A stretch of DNA of 64,000 nucleotides, taken from assembly GCA_016218825.1 (NCBI GenBank), contig JACRCV010000075.1:62001-126000 (forward strand), written 5' to 3'. The notes below the pieces were generated by a model, which saw nothing but the letters and a program-made list of their open reading frames with translations, was not told the origin of the DNA and ran no database searches. This DNA comes from Deltaproteobacteria bacterium (lineage in GTDB: Bacteria > Myxococcota > XYA12-FULL-58-9). This document shows, piece after piece, positions 1 through 14,570 of this stretch; position 1 is the stretch's first letter; each line of letters opens with the position of its first letter. A program made the position numbers and the translations under genes.

Positions 1-44
1 GCCGCGCGTGGCGGGACGGCCCCCGCCAGACGGCGGCTCGAAAA

Positions 45-56
45 CGATCTTTGACA
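45..56 (+). promoter_or_regulatory. boxA-like antitermination element upstream of fusA
   Basis: CGATCTTTGACA matches 9/12 of E. coli rrn boxA TGCTCTTTAACA; sits in a long untranslated leader of a ribosomal/translation operon. Confidence 0.35.
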
Positions 57-86
57 GCTTGGTGAGTGATGGAAGCACAGACCGTT

Positions 87-149
87 GGGACGGGCGTTGT
101 ACCCGTGCCCACCATAGCGCCGCAGTTGTCGGCGGTAGTGCCTGCGGCG
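87..149 (+). promoter_or_regulatory. structured 5' leader of fusA (two hairpins)
   Basis: Hairpin 1: GGG-ACGGG (87-94) with CCCGT-g-CCC (102-110). Hairpin 2: CGCCGCAG (118-125) with CTGCGGCG (142-149), perfect 8 bp. Confidence 0.35.
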
Positions 150-185
150 GAGTCGCGGGGGCGGTCGCAGTCCGGGCACACTAAG

Positions 186-2264
<2,079 letters not shown>

Positions 2265-2289
2265 CCCGACAGAGCTAAGGAGAGGAACC

Positions 2290-3489
<1,200 letters not shown>

Positions 3490-3496
3490 AACCAAC

Positions 3497-3805
3497 ATGG
3501 CTCAGACCAAGATCCGTATTCGCTTGAAGGCCTATGACTCGAAGGTCCTCGACCAATCGGCCGGGGAGATCGTCGAGACCGCAAAGCGGACCGGGGCCAA
3601 GGTCGCGGGACCGATCCCGCTGCCCACCAAGATCCACCGCTACACGGTCTTGCGCAGCCCCCACGTCGACAAGAAGTCGCGGGAGCAGTTCGAGATCCGG
3701 ACCCACAAGCGGCTGATGGACATCATCGAGCCCACGCAACAGACCCTGGACGCGCTGATGAAGCTCGACCTGTCGGCCGGCGTGGACGTCGAGATCAAGT
3801 CGTAG
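3497..3805 (+). CDS. rpsJ: 30S ribosomal protein S10
   Basis: [72 protein letters not shown]. Confidence 0.97.
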   Translation: MAQTKIRIRLKAYDSKVLDQSAGEIVETAKRTGAKVAGPIPLPTKIHRYTVLRSPHVDKKSREQFEIRTHKRLMDIIEPTQQTLDALMKLDLSAGVDVEIKS

Positions 3806-3818
3806 AAGGGGTGTCGTC

Positions 3819-4457
3819 ATGAACGTCGACGTCATCAACAAAGAAGCGCAGAAGGTCGGCTCGATCGAGCTGCCGGACGACGTGTTCGCCGCCGAGGTGA
3901 ACCAGGGCATCCTCTGGGAGCAGGTGAAGAGCCAGCGCGCCAGCAGGCGGCGCGGCACCCACTCCACGAAGACCCGCGCCAACGTCTCGGGCGGCGGCAT
4001 CAAGCCGTTCAAACAGAAGGGCACCGGCCAGGCGCGCCAGGGCTCGATAAGGGCGCCGAACCACGTCGGCGGCGGCAACGTGTTCGGGCCGCACCCGCGC
4101 GACTATTCGTACCGGCTGCCGCGCTCGGCGAGAAGGGCGGCGCTGCGCTCGGCGCTGTCGTTGCGCGCCAAAGAGAACAGCGTGATGGTGCTCGACACCT
4201 TCAAGATCGACAAGCCGAAGACCAAGGCGGTCATCGAGTTCTTGGGCAAGATCAAGGTGGACTCGGCGCTGCTCGTCGACGTCGAGAACCACGGCCTGAA
4301 GATGTCGACCCGCAACCTGCCGAGCTCGAAGTTCGTCGAGGTCGAGGGCCTGAACGTCTACGACATCCTCGACTACGACAAGCTGGTGCTGACCCGCGAG
4401 GCGGTGCCGGTGGTGATCGAGCTGGCGAAGAACAAGCGCGGCCCGAAGGCCGACTAA
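3819..4457 (+). CDS. rplD: 50S ribosomal protein L4
   Basis: TKTRANVSGGGIKPFKQKGTGQARQGSIRAPNHVGGGNVFGPHPRDYSY signature. Confidence 0.95.
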   Translation: MNVDVINKEAQKVGSIELPDDVFAAEVNQGILWEQVKSQRASRRRGTHSTKTRANVSGGGIKPFKQKGTGQARQGSIRAPNHVGGGNVFGPHPRDYSYRLPRSARRAALRSALSLRAKENSVMVLDTFKIDKPKTKAVIEFLGKIKVDSALLVDVENHGLKMSTRNLPSSKFVEVEGLNVYDILDYDKLVLTREAVPVVIELAKNKRGPKAD

Positions 4458-4480
4458 CGCGGGCGACCGAGGAGCGAACC

Positions 4481-4768
4481 ATGAACCAACTAGGGATCCT
4501 CAAGCGGCCGATCGTCACCGAGCGCGCGGCGCTTTTGACCGAGCGCTTGAATCAGGTGATGTTCGAGGTCGAGAAGGTCGCCAACAAGCATCAGATCCGG
4601 GACGCGGTCGAGAGCCTGTACGGCGTCAAGGTGACCGACGTCCGGACGATGGTCGTCCCCGGCAAGACCAAGCGCCGCGGCACCAGCATCGGTAAGAGAC
4701 CTTCCTGGAAGAAGGCGGTCGTGACCCTGAAGAAGGGCGACGTCATCGACTTCTTCGCGACGGAGTAA
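4481..4768 (+). CDS. rplW: 50S ribosomal protein L23
   Basis: ILKRPIVTERA...FEVEKVANKHQIRDAVESLYGVKVTDVRTM; operon position. Confidence 0.95.
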   Translation: MNQLGILKRPIVTERAALLTERLNQVMFEVEKVANKHQIRDAVESLYGVKVTDVRTMVVPGKTKRRGTSIGKRPSWKKAVVTLKKGDVIDFFATE

Positions 4769-4771
4769 GCC

Positions 4772-5614
4772 ATGGGCATCAGATCATTTCGACCCACGAC
4801 CCCGAGCCGTCGCGAGATGACGGTGGCGGACTTCTCCGAGCTCACGGTGAAGGAGAACAAGCCCGAGCGGTCGCTGACGAGCTTCTTGAAGTCGACCGGC
4901 GGTCGCGACTCGCAAGGCCGGATCTCGGTGCGCTTCCACGGCGGCCGGCATCGCCGCAAGTACCGGATCATCGACTTCAAGCGCGACAAGATCGGGGTGC
5001 CGGCAGTCGTCGAGGGCATCCAGTACGACCCGAACCGCACCGCGCGCATCGCTCTCTTGGCTTACAAAGACGGCGAGAAGCGCTACATCGTGGCGCCGCT
5101 CGGCCTCGCCAAGGGCGACACCGTGGTGTCGTCGGACGACGCCGACATCCGCCCCGGCAACTGCCTGGCGCTGATGAAGATCCCGATGGGCACGATGGTG
5201 CACAACATCGAGATGAAGCCGAAGAAGGGCGGGCAGATCGCGCGCTGTGCGGGCTCGGCGGCGCAGGTGATGGCGCGCGAGGCCGGCTACGTGCTGTTGC
5301 GCCTGCCCTCCGGCGAGCTGCGGCGGGTCTTGGAGAGCTGCCGCGCGGTCATCGGCCAGGTCGGCAACCTCGATCACGAGAACGTCGTCATCGGCAAGGC
5401 CGGCAAGTCGCGCTGGCTCGGGCGGATGCCGCACAACCGCGGCGTCAGCATGAACCCGGTCGACCACCCGCTCGGCGGCGGTGAAGGCAAGTCGAAGGGC
5501 GGCCGGCACCCGACGACCCCGTGGGGCAAGCCGACCCGCGGTTACAAGACCCGGCGCAACAAGTCCACGACCAAGTTCATCGTCAGCCGCCGCGTGAAGA
5601 AGAAGCGCAACTAG
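4772..5614 (+). CDS. rplB: 50S ribosomal protein L2
   Basis: [28 protein letters not shown]...[30 protein letters not shown]. Confidence 0.97.
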   Translation: MGIRSFRPTTPSRREMTVADFSELTVKENKPERSLTSFLKSTGGRDSQGRISVRFHGGRHRRKYRIIDFKRDKIGVPAVVEGIQYDPNRTARIALLAYKDGEKRYIVAPLGLAKGDTVVSSDDADIRPGNCLALMKIPMGTMVHNIEMKPKKGGQIARCAGSAAQVMAREAGYVLLRLPSGELRRVLESCRAVIGQVGNLDHENVVIGKAGKSRWLGRMPHNRGVSMNPVDHPLGGGEGKSKGGRHPTTPWGKPTRGYKTRRNKSTTKFIVSRRVKKKRN

Positions 5615-5626
5615 AAGGGGCACATC

Positions 5627-5917
5627 ATGGCACGCAGTATCAAGAAGGGCCCGTTTGTCGACAAGCACCTCCTCAAGAAGGTCGAGGAGATGAACCGCTC
5701 CGGGCAGAAGCGCGCGATCAAGACCTGGTCGCGGCGGTCCACGATCGTTCCGGACTTCGTCGGCCACACCTTCGCGGTCCACAACGGCAAGAAGTTCATT
5801 CCGGTGTTCGTGACCGAGAACATGGTCGACTACAAGCTCGGCGAGTTCGCGCCGACGCGGACGTTCATCGCGCACCCCGGCATCAAGAAGGCCAAAGAGA
5901 TCACGCCTGGGAAATAA
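5627..5917 (+). CDS. rpsS: 30S ribosomal protein S19
   Basis: [23 protein letters not shown]...[37 protein letters not shown]. Confidence 0.97.
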   Translation: MARSIKKGPFVDKHLLKKVEEMNRSGQKRAIKTWSRRSTIVPDFVGHTFAVHNGKKFIPVFVTENMVDYKLGEFAPTRTFIAHPGIKKAKEITPGK

Positions 5918-5928
5918 AGGAGAAGGCC

Positions 5929-6318
5929 ATGTCGACACGTGAGCGAGAAAAAGCAGAGACGCGCGACAAGGCGCGCCGCGAGCTCGGTCCGACCGCGACG
6001 CTCCGGCATCTGCGGATGGCTCCTCAGAAGGTCCGGTTGGTGGTGGATCTGATCCGCACCAAGCCGGTCGAAGAGGCGATCAACATCCTGAGCTTCTCCC
6101 GCAAGGCGGCGGCGCTGCCGCTCGCCAAGCTGTTGAAGTCGGCGGTGGCGAACGCCGACGTCAAGGGCGGCTTCGACATCGACAAGCTGGTGGTGAAGAC
6201 CGCCTACGTCGACGAGGGCCCGACCTGGCGGCGGTGGTTGTCGCGCGGCATGGGCCGGGCGACGCGCATCCGCAAGCGGACCAGTCACATCACCGTGGTG
6301 TTGGGCGAGAGAGCATAG
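5929..6318 (+). CDS. rplV: 50S ribosomal protein L22
   Basis: [30 protein letters not shown]...[36 protein letters not shown] 5929 with AAAGGAGAAG SD. Confidence 0.95.
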   Translation: MSTREREKAETRDKARRELGPTATLRHLRMAPQKVRLVVDLIRTKPVEEAINILSFSRKAAALPLAKLLKSAVANADVKGGFDIDKLVVKTAYVDEGPTWRRWLSRGMGRATRIRKRTSHITVVLGERA

Positions 6319-6332
6319 GAGCGAGGCTTATC

Positions 6333-6971
<639 letters not shown>

Positions 6972-7005
6972 GACGGCCGCGGAACGTGAACGAGAGGTGT
7001 GAGCC

Positions 7006-7416
7006 ATGCTAGCGCCAGCGAAAGTCAAATACCGGAAGACGCAAAAAGGCAGGATCAAGGGCAAGGCCTACCGCGGCTCCACGGTCAGCTTCGGCGACTG
7101 GGGCCTGCAGGCGCTCGAGAACGGCTGGATCACCCAGCGCCAGCTCGAGGCCGCGCGTATCGCCATCACCCGGCACATCAAGCGCACCGGCCGCGTCTGG
7201 ATGCGGATCTTCCCCGACAAGCCGATGACCAAGAAGCCGGCCGAGACCCGAATGGGACACGGCAAGGGCACGCCCGAGGGCTGGGTGTGCGTGATCCGGC
7301 CGGGCCGCATCCTCTACGAGATGCAGGGCGTCTCCGACGAGATGGCCAAAGAGGCGATGCGCCTCGCGATGCACAAGCTGCCGATTGCCACGCGCGCCGT
7401 GAAGCGCCACGACTAG
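7006..7416 (+). CDS. rplP: 50S ribosomal protein L16
   Basis: [88 protein letters not shown]. Confidence 0.97.
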   Translation: MLAPAKVKYRKTQKGRIKGKAYRGSTVSFGDWGLQALENGWITQRQLEAARIAITRHIKRTGRVWMRIFPDKPMTKKPAETRMGHGKGTPEGWVCVIRPGRILYEMQGVSDEMAKEAMRLAMHKLPIATRAVKRHD

Positions 7417-7425
7417 GAGCAAGCC

Positions 7426-7650
7426 ATGGCCAACAACGAAGAAAACCAGGTGGTCGCCGCCGAGCTGCGCAAGCGCGGCGAGGCCGAGATCCAGTCGCTC
7501 TTGGCCGCCAAGAGTGAAGAGCTGCAGAAGTCGCTGTTCAAGCACGAGCTGAAGCAGCTGCGCACGACGCACGGGTTGAAGAACCTGCGCCGTGACATCG
7601 CGCGGCTGAAGACGATCTTGAACGAGCGCCGCACCAAGGCCAAGGAGTAG
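7426..7650 (+). CDS. rpmC: 50S ribosomal protein L29
   Basis: Small helical ORF with KSEELQKSLFKHELKQLRTTHGLKNLRRDIARLKTILNERR; operon position. Confidence 0.9.
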   Translation: MANNEENQVVAAELRKRGEAEIQSLLAAKSEELQKSLFKHELKQLRTTHGLKNLRRDIARLKTILNERRTKAKE

Positions 7651-7653
7651 GCA

Positions 7654-7929
7654 ATGGAAACCACGACCGAGCACAAGAAGACCCCGAAACTGCGGACCGG
7701 CATCGTCGTCAAGGACAAGATGCAGAAGACCGTCGTGGTCGAGGTGGTGCGCCGGGTGATGCACCCGAAGTACGGCAAGTTCGTTCGCAAGCGCCTGCGC
7801 TACGCGGCCGACAACCCCGACAACCAGGCGAAGGCCGGCGACATGGTGTTGATCGAAGAGACCCGACCGCTGTCGAAGACCAAGCGTTGGCGGGTGCGGG
7901 AAGTGACCCAGAAGGCGATGACGGTCTGA
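7654..7929 (+). CDS. rpsQ: 30S ribosomal protein S17
   Basis: [71 protein letters not shown]. Confidence 0.95.
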   Translation: METTTEHKKTPKLRTGIVVKDKMQKTVVVEVVRRVMHPKYGKFVRKRLRYAADNPDNQAKAGDMVLIEETRPLSKTKRWRVREVTQKAMTV

Positions 7930-7960
7930 GTCGAAGCGCGGGTCGCGAAGGAGAGATGTC

Positions 7961-8329
7961 ATGATCCAAATGCAGTCCACGCTCGACGTTGCCGACAACT
8001 CGGGCGCGAAGAAACTGATGTGCATCAAGGTGCTCGGCGGCTCGCGCCGGCGCTACGCGACCATCGGCGACGTCATCGTCGTCTCGGTGCGCGAGGCGAT
8101 GCCGAACGCCAAGGTCAAGAAGGGCGAGGTGTCGCGCGCCGTCATCGTCCGCACCGCCAAAGAGGTGCAGCGCGCTGACGGCAGCTACATCCGCTTCGAC
8201 AACAACTCGGCGGTGCTGGTCAGCCCGCAGAACGAGCCCATCGGCACCCGCATCTTCGGGCCGGTGGCGCGCGAGCTGCGCGGCAAGAAGTTCATGAAGA
8301 TCGTCTCGCTCGCACCGGAGGTGCTCTGA
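7961..8329 (+). CDS. rplN: 50S ribosomal protein L14
   Basis: [57 protein letters not shown]. Confidence 0.97.
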   Translation: MIQMQSTLDVADNSGAKKLMCIKVLGGSRRRYATIGDVIVVSVREAMPNAKVKKGEVSRAVIVRTAKEVQRADGSYIRFDNNSAVLVSPQNEPIGTRIFGPVARELRGKKFMKIVSLAPEVL

Positions 8330-8664
8330 TGTCGCGGCACGTGCGCAAGGGTGACCAGGTGATGGTCATCGCCGGCAAGTACAAGGGGCAAAAAGGCAAG
8401 GTGCTCGAGGTGCTGACCGCCAAGGGTCGGGTCCGCATCGAGGGTATCGCGACCGTGAAGCGGCACCTGAAGCCGGGTCGGGATCCCAAGGTCCCGCAGG
8501 GCGGCATCATCGAGAAGTTCGGCACCATCCACGTGTCGAACGTCCTGCCCCTCGATCCCTCCGGCGGCAAGCCGACCCGGGTGAGCTACAAGGCGCTCGA
8601 GGACGGCCGCAAGGTGCGGGTCGCGAGAGGCAGCAAAGAGATCATCACTGACGTGAACGCGTGA
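8329..8664 (+). CDS. rplX: 50S ribosomal protein L24
   Basis: [25 protein letters not shown] (KOW motif); TGATG overlap with rplN stop. Confidence 0.95.
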   Translation: MSRHVRKGDQVMVIAGKYKGQKGKVLEVLTAKGRVRIEGIATVKRHLKPGRDPKVPQGGIIEKFGTIHVSNVLPLDPSGGKPTRVSYKALEDGRKVRVARGSKEIITDVNA

Positions 8665-8686
8665 TCAGGAACGGTTGGAGATAGTC

Positions 8687-9481
8687 ATGGCAAGTCACGA
8701 CGAAAAAGACGCCAAGGCCGAAGGGGCCGCGCCCGAGAAGCACGACAAGGCCGACAAGCCCGACAAGGGCGACAAGCACGAGAAGCACGACAAGAAGCAG
8801 AAGGGCGAGGGCGGCGAGCACAAGCACGCCAAGGGCGACGGCGAAAAAGAGGGCAAGAAGCAGAAGGGCGAGGGCGGCGACAAGAAGAAGGGCGACAAGG
8901 GCGAGGCCAAGAAGGAGAAGCGCCAGGTCTACCCCAAGGTCATCCCGCGGATGTTCACGCGCTACAAGGCCGAGATCGTCCCGCTGTTGATGGGCGAGTT
9001 CAAGTACTCGAGCGCGATGCAGGTGCCGCGCCTGAAGAAGATCACCTTGAACATGGGCCTCGGCGAAGCGGTCTCGAACCCGAACATCATCAAGACCGCG
9101 GTCGAGGAGCTCACCCAGATCGCCGGGCAGAAGGCGGTGATCACCCGCTCGAAGAAGTCGATCGCGAACTTCAAGCTGCGCGCCGGCCTCGCCATCGGCT
9201 GCATGGTGACGTTGCGCCGCGAGCGGATGTGGGAGTTCATGGACCGCCTGGTCTCGGTCGCGATCCCGCGCGTCCGCGACTTCAAGGGCGTCTCCGGCAA
9301 GGCGTTCGACGGCCGCGGCAACTACTCGCTCGGCCTTCGCGAGCAGACGATCTTCCCCGAGATCAACTACGACAAGGTCGAGAAGGTCAAAGGACTGAAC
9401 GTCACGTTCACGACCACAGCGCGGACCGACGAAGAGGGCAAGGCGCTGCTGAAGCACCTGGGAATGCCCTTCAGGGCGTAA
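8687..9481 (+). CDS. rplE: 50S ribosomal protein L5 with ~80-aa Lys/Asp/Glu/Gly-rich N-terminal extension
   Basis: Core [47 protein letters not shown]...[36 protein letters not shown] 8687 preceded by GGAG. Confidence 0.95.
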   Translation: MASHDEKDAKAEGAAPEKHDKADKPDKGDKHEKHDKKQKGEGGEHKHAKGDGEKEGKKQKGEGGDKKKGDKGEAKKEKRQVYPKVIPRMFTRYKAEIVPLLMGEFKYSSAMQVPRLKKITLNMGLGEAVSNPNIIKTAVEELTQIAGQKAVITRSKKSIANFKLRAGLAIGCMVTLRRERMWEFMDRLVSVAIPRVRDFKGVSGKAFDGRGNYSLGLREQTIFPEINYDKVEKVKGLNVTFTTTARTDEEGKALLKHLGMPFRA

Positions 9482-9493
9482 GAGGACACGACG

Positions 9494-9679
9494 ATGGCCA
9501 AGATCTCCAAGATGGTTCAAGCGACCCGCAAGCCCAAGTTCACGACTCGGGCCTACAACCGTTGTCCGATCTGCGGCCGGCCGCGGGCGTTCATTCGCAA
9601 GTTCCGGATGTGCCGCATCTGTTTCCGCGCCCGGGCGCTTCGGGGCGAGATCCCGGGCGTGACCAAGGCCAGCTGGTAA
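9494..9679 (+). CDS. rpsN: 30S ribosomal protein S14, zinc-ribbon type
   Basis: 61 aa; [39 protein letters not shown] with CxxC...CxxC. Confidence 0.95.
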   Translation: MAKISKMVQATRKPKFTTRAYNRCPICGRPRAFIRKFRMCRICFRARALRGEIPGVTKASW

Positions 9680-9690
9680 AGGAGAGAATC

Positions 9691-10086
9691 ATGTACAGCG
9701 ATCCCATTGCTGACCTGCTCACCCGGATTCGCAACGGCTGCCGCGCGCGGCTGGAGCGGGTCGAGATCCCGAACTCCAAGCTCAAGGTGCGCCTGACCGA
9801 GATCCTCAAGCAAGAGGGTTATATCCAGGACTTCCGGGTGGTGAAGGACCTCCACCAGGGGGTGCTCGAGGTCAAGCTGAAGTACGGCGACAACCACGAG
9901 CCGGTGATCACCGGCATCCGCAAGGTGAGCAAGGTCGGCAACCGCACCTACATGCGGAGCGACAGCATCCCGCAGATCCGGAACGGGCTCGGGACGCTGA
10001 TCCTCACCACGTCGAAGGGTTTGATGACCGATCGTGACGCGCGCAAGGCCAAGGTGGGCGGCGAAGCGTTGTGCGCGGTCTGGTAA
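9691..10086 (+). CDS. rpsH: 30S ribosomal protein S8
   Basis: [45 protein letters not shown]...[22 protein letters not shown]. Confidence 0.97.
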   Translation: MYSDPIADLLTRIRNGCRARLERVEIPNSKLKVRLTEILKQEGYIQDFRVVKDLHQGVLEVKLKYGDNHEPVITGIRKVSKVGNRTYMRSDSIPQIRNGLGTLILTTSKGLMTDRDARKAKVGGEALCAVW

Positions 10087-10098
10087 GAGGAGCGAGCC

Positions 10099-10638
10099 AT
10101 GTCGCGAATTGGACGCAAGCCGATCGCAGTCCCTGAGAAGGTCAAGGTCGACGTTCACGGCAACGCCGTGAAGGTCAGCGGCCCGTTGGGCGAGCTGAAC
10201 GCGATCTTTCCGCCCGAGGTCCCGGTGACCGTCGACAAGGGCGTCATCCACGTCGGCGCGCCGAAGCCGACCCGCCAGAACCGGGGCTACATGGGCCTGG
10301 TGCGGGCGCTGCTCGCCAACATGGTCAAGGGCGTGACCAAGGGCTACGAGAAGAAGCTCGAGATCAACGGCGTCGGCTACAAGTGCGAGGCCAAGGGCGA
10401 GACCCTGGTGTTCGCGCTCGGCTACTCCCACCCGATCGAGTTCACGCTGCCGAAGGGCGTGAAGGCCAAGGTGGAGAAGCAGACCCAGATCACGCTGACC
10501 GGCGTCGACCGGCAGGCGGTGGGTCAGGCGGCGGCGCAGATCCGCTCGTTCCGCAAGCCGGAGCCCTACAAGGGCAAGGGCGTCAAGTACTCCGACGAGA
10601 CGATTCGGCGCAAGGTCGGCAAGGCCGGCGTGAAGTAA
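10099..10638 (+). CDS. rplF: 50S ribosomal protein L6
   Basis: [17 protein letters not shown]...[60 protein letters not shown]. Confidence 0.97.
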   Translation: MSRIGRKPIAVPEKVKVDVHGNAVKVSGPLGELNAIFPPEVPVTVDKGVIHVGAPKPTRQNRGYMGLVRALLANMVKGVTKGYEKKLEINGVGYKCEAKGETLVFALGYSHPIEFTLPKGVKAKVEKQTQITLTGVDRQAVGQAAAQIRSFRKPEPYKGKGVKYSDETIRRKVGKAGVK

Positions 10639-10659
10639 GGAAACGGCGAGGAGAATGTC

Positions 10660-11028
10660 ATGTCGAACGTGAGCAGAAAGAAGCTCGTGGGTCGTGAGCG
10701 GCGGCAGGTGCGGGTACGCAAGAAGGTGTTCGGCACCGCCGAGCGGCCGCGGTTGAACGTGTTCCGCAGCGCCAAGCACATCTACGCCCAGGTGATCAAC
10801 GACGTCGACGGCAAGACGCTGGCGGCGGCGTCGACCTTGACCAAGGCGATCAAGGCCACGCTCACCGGCAAGAAGACGCTGCGCGCCGAGCAAGTGGGCG
10901 CCGCGATCGCGACGCGCTGCAAAGAGCTGAGCATCGACAAGGTGGTCTTCGATCGCGCCGGCTATCGCTACCACGGTCGCATCAAGGCCATCGCCGAAGC
11001 GGCGCGCAAGGCCGGGCTGCAATTCTAG
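10660..11028 (+). CDS. rplR: 50S ribosomal protein L18
   Basis: [49 protein letters not shown]...[28 protein letters not shown]. Confidence 0.96.
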   Translation: MSNVSRKKLVGRERRQVRVRKKVFGTAERPRLNVFRSAKHIYAQVINDVDGKTLAAASTLTKAIKATLTGKKTLRAEQVGAAIATRCKELSIDKVVFDRAGYRYHGRIKAIAEAARKAGLQF

Positions 11029-11047
11029 GGATACCAAGGAGCTGCAA

Positions 11048-11608
11048 ATGACGGAGCAGAGAGAGCCCAGAGAGCAACGTGAGCCGCGAGAGCGCCGGGA
11101 TGGGCGCGGCGGCGGTGGTGACCGCGGCGAGTCCGACGTCGTCGACCGTCTGGTGTCGCTGAATCGCTGCGCCAAGGTCGTCAAGGGCGGCCGGCGGTTC
11201 TCGTTCTCGGCGCTGGTCGTGGCCGGCGACGGCAACGGCAAGGTCGGCGCGGGGCTCGGCAAGGCCAACGAGGTCCCCGAGGCCATCCGCAAGGGCTTCG
11301 AGCAGGCGAAGAAGAGCATGTTCTCGGTGCCGATCATCAACGGCACGATCCCGCACGAGGTGCTGGGGCACTTCGGCTCGGGCTCGGTGCTCCTGAAGCC
11401 GGCGAACGAGGGCACCGGCGTCATCGCCGGCGGCGCGGTGCGCGCGGTGGTGGAGTCGGCCGGGATCCACAACATCCTGACCAAGTGTCTGGGCAGCACC
11501 AACCCGCACAACGTCGTCAAGGCGGCGATGGCGGCGCTGCGGTCGCTGCGCTCGACGGCGGACGCGGCGCGGGCGCGCAGCATGTCCGTCGAGCAGATGA
11601 AGGGATAG
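11048..11608 (+). CDS. rpsE: 30S ribosomal protein S5 (Arg/Glu-rich N-terminus)
   Basis: [54 protein letters not shown]...[19 protein letters not shown]. Confidence 0.96.
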   Translation: MTEQREPREQREPRERRDGRGGGGDRGESDVVDRLVSLNRCAKVVKGGRRFSFSALVVAGDGNGKVGAGLGKANEVPEAIRKGFEQAKKSMFSVPIINGTIPHEVLGHFGSGSVLLKPANEGTGVIAGGAVRAVVESAGIHNILTKCLGSTNPHNVVKAAMAALRSLRSTADAARARSMSVEQMKG

Positions 11609-11612
11609 CGTC

Positions 11613-11849
11613 ATGGCGACGACACGCTACTTCGAGGTGAAGCTGAAGCGGAGCGGCAACGGCCGACACTTCACCCAACGGGACACGCTTCGGGGCCTGG
11701 GCCTCAGGCGGTTTGGCAAGACGGTCTTTCTGAAGGACACGCCGGCGATCCGCGGCATGTTGTACAAGGTGGTACACCTCGTCGAGGTGACGCCGCGCGA
11801 AGGGACCCCACCGCCGTCGAAGCGACAGCGGGTCCGTGAGGCGAGGTAA
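11613..11849 (+). CDS. rpmD: 50S ribosomal protein L30
   Basis: FEVKLKRSGNGRHFTQRDTLRGLGLRRFGKTVFLKDTPAIRGMLYKVVHLVEV; between S5 and L15. Confidence 0.9.
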   Translation: MATTRYFEVKLKRSGNGRHFTQRDTLRGLGLRRFGKTVFLKDTPAIRGMLYKVVHLVEVTPREGTPPPSKRQRVREAR

Positions 11850-11854
11850 CGACC

Positions 11855-12343
11855 ATGCGATTGAACGACCTGAAGGCGCCGCAGGGCGCCAACAAGAAGT
11901 GCAAGCGCGTCGGCCGCGGCGAGAGCTCCGGCCACGGCAAGACCGCGGGCCGCGGCGGCAAGGGCCAATCGGCGCGCACCGGCAAAGGCAAGCCGCGGCG
12001 TGGCTTCGAAGGCGGCCAGATGCCGATGTACCGCCGCATGCCGAAGCGTGGCTTCGTCAACGCGTTCGCGAAGCCGGTCATCGAGGTGAACGTCGACACC
12101 CTCGCGGGCCGTTTTACCGCGGGCGCCACCGTCGACCTCGAGACCCTGCGGTCGATGGGGCTCGCGCCGACGCGCGCCCTGGGACTTCGGGTGCTCGGCC
12201 GCGGCGAGATCACGCACGCCCTCACGGTCAAGGCCGACCACTTCTCGGCGTCGGCGAAGCAGAAGATCGAGGCGGCGGGCGGCAAGGCCGTCGACCTGAT
12301 GCCGGCCAAAGAAGCCGCGCCGGCGCCGCAACCCACCGCGTGA
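11855..12343 (+). CDS. rplO: 50S ribosomal protein L15
   Basis: MRLNDLKAPQGANKKCKRVGRGESSGHGKTAGRGGKGQSARTGKGKPRRGFEGGQMPMYRRMPKRGF. Confidence 0.96.
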   Translation: MRLNDLKAPQGANKKCKRVGRGESSGHGKTAGRGGKGQSARTGKGKPRRGFEGGQMPMYRRMPKRGFVNAFAKPVIEVNVDTLAGRFTAGATVDLETLRSMGLAPTRALGLRVLGRGEITHALTVKADHFSASAKQKIEAAGGKAVDLMPAKEAAPAPQPTA

Positions 12344-12346
12344 CTT

Positions 12347-12387
12347 GATCCCGGGGTCATGAGGTCCCTGGGGTCGTCCCTGGGGTC
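12347..12387 (+). repeat. 12-bp near-palindromic repeats in rplO-secY spacer
   Basis: GTCCCTGGGGTC at 12364-12375 and exactly again at 12376-12387; degenerate copy GATCCCGGGGTC at 12347-12358. Confidence 0.6.
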
Positions 12388-12431
12388 TTGACCCGCGCCC
12401 CGACTCGCGCTTCAAGGGGGCGTTTCCTCGT

Positions 12432-13781
<1,350 letters not shown>

Positions 13782-13805
13782 CGCGAGCCTTCGGTGGCGC
13801 CGCCC

Positions 13806-14570
13806 ATGGCACGAGACAAGCGCGGCATCGTTCTGAAGTCGGCGCGTGAGATCGAGCTCATGCGGCGCGCCAACCGGCACGTCGCTGAGATCCTCGATCT
13901 GATGTGCAAGGCGGTGGCGCCCGGGGTCTCGACCTGGGACCTGGATCAGATCGCGCGGCGCGAGCTCAAGGCGCGCGGCATCACCAGCGCGTTCTTGGGC
14001 TATCGCGGCTTTCCGGCGACGGTCTGCGCCTCGATCAACGAGGAGATCGTGCACGGCATCCCGAGCAAGAACCGGGTGCTCAAAGACGGCGACATCATCA
14101 GCCTCGACTTCGGCGCGGTCTGCGAGGGCTACGTCGGCGACTCGGCGCGCACCGTGCCGGTCGGCAAGGTCTCGGCCGAGGCCGAGGATCTGATGCGGGT
14201 GACCGCGGAGTGCCTGGAGCACGCCATCGCCGCCTGTCACGCCGAGAACCGTCTCTCGGAGGTCGGCGCCGCGGTCGAGAAGCACGCGACTCAGAACGGA
14301 TTCGCGGTGGTGCGCGAGTTCGTCGGCCACGGCATCGGCACCGCGATGCACGAGGAGCCGCAGGTGCCGAACTACTTCGACGGGCCGCGACCGCGGATGA
14401 AGCCCGGGCTGGTGATCGCGATCGAGCCGATGGTGAACGTCGGCACCCACGAGGTCGAGGTCCTGGCCGACGGTTGGACCGCGGTGACCCGGGATCGCAA
14501 GCTCTCGGCGCACTTCGAGCACTCGGTCGCGATCACCGACGGCGAGCCGATCGTCCTCAGTCGCCTCTAG
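13806..14570 (+). CDS. map: type I methionine aminopeptidase
   Basis: GIVLKSAREIELMRRANRHVAEIL...FRGFPATVCASINEEIVHGIP...DIISLDFG...GHGIGTAMHEEPQVPNY...IEPM. Confidence 0.95.
   Translation: MARDKRGIVLKSAREIELMRRANRHVAEILDLMCKAVAPGVSTWDLDQIARRELKARGITSAFLGYRGFPATVCASINEEIVHGIPSKNRVLKDGDIISLDFGAVCEGYVGDSARTVPVGKVSAEAEDLMRVTAECLEHAIAACHAENRLSEVGAAVEKHATQNGFAVVREFVGHGIGTAMHEEPQVPNYFDGPRPRMKPGLVIAIEPMVNVGTHEVEVLADGWTAVTRDRKLSAHFEHSVAITDGEPIVLSRL

Noticed and set aside
66-185. 40-aa N-terminal extension of EF-G in the ORF track
   Set aside because: EF-G homology starts at [20 protein letters not shown] (186); upstream sequence forms hairpins and a boxA-like element.
5521-5928. 136-aa N-terminal extension of L22 in ORF 5521-6318
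   Set aside because: Overlaps rplB and rpsS in another frame; SD and ATG at 5929 give a normal L22.
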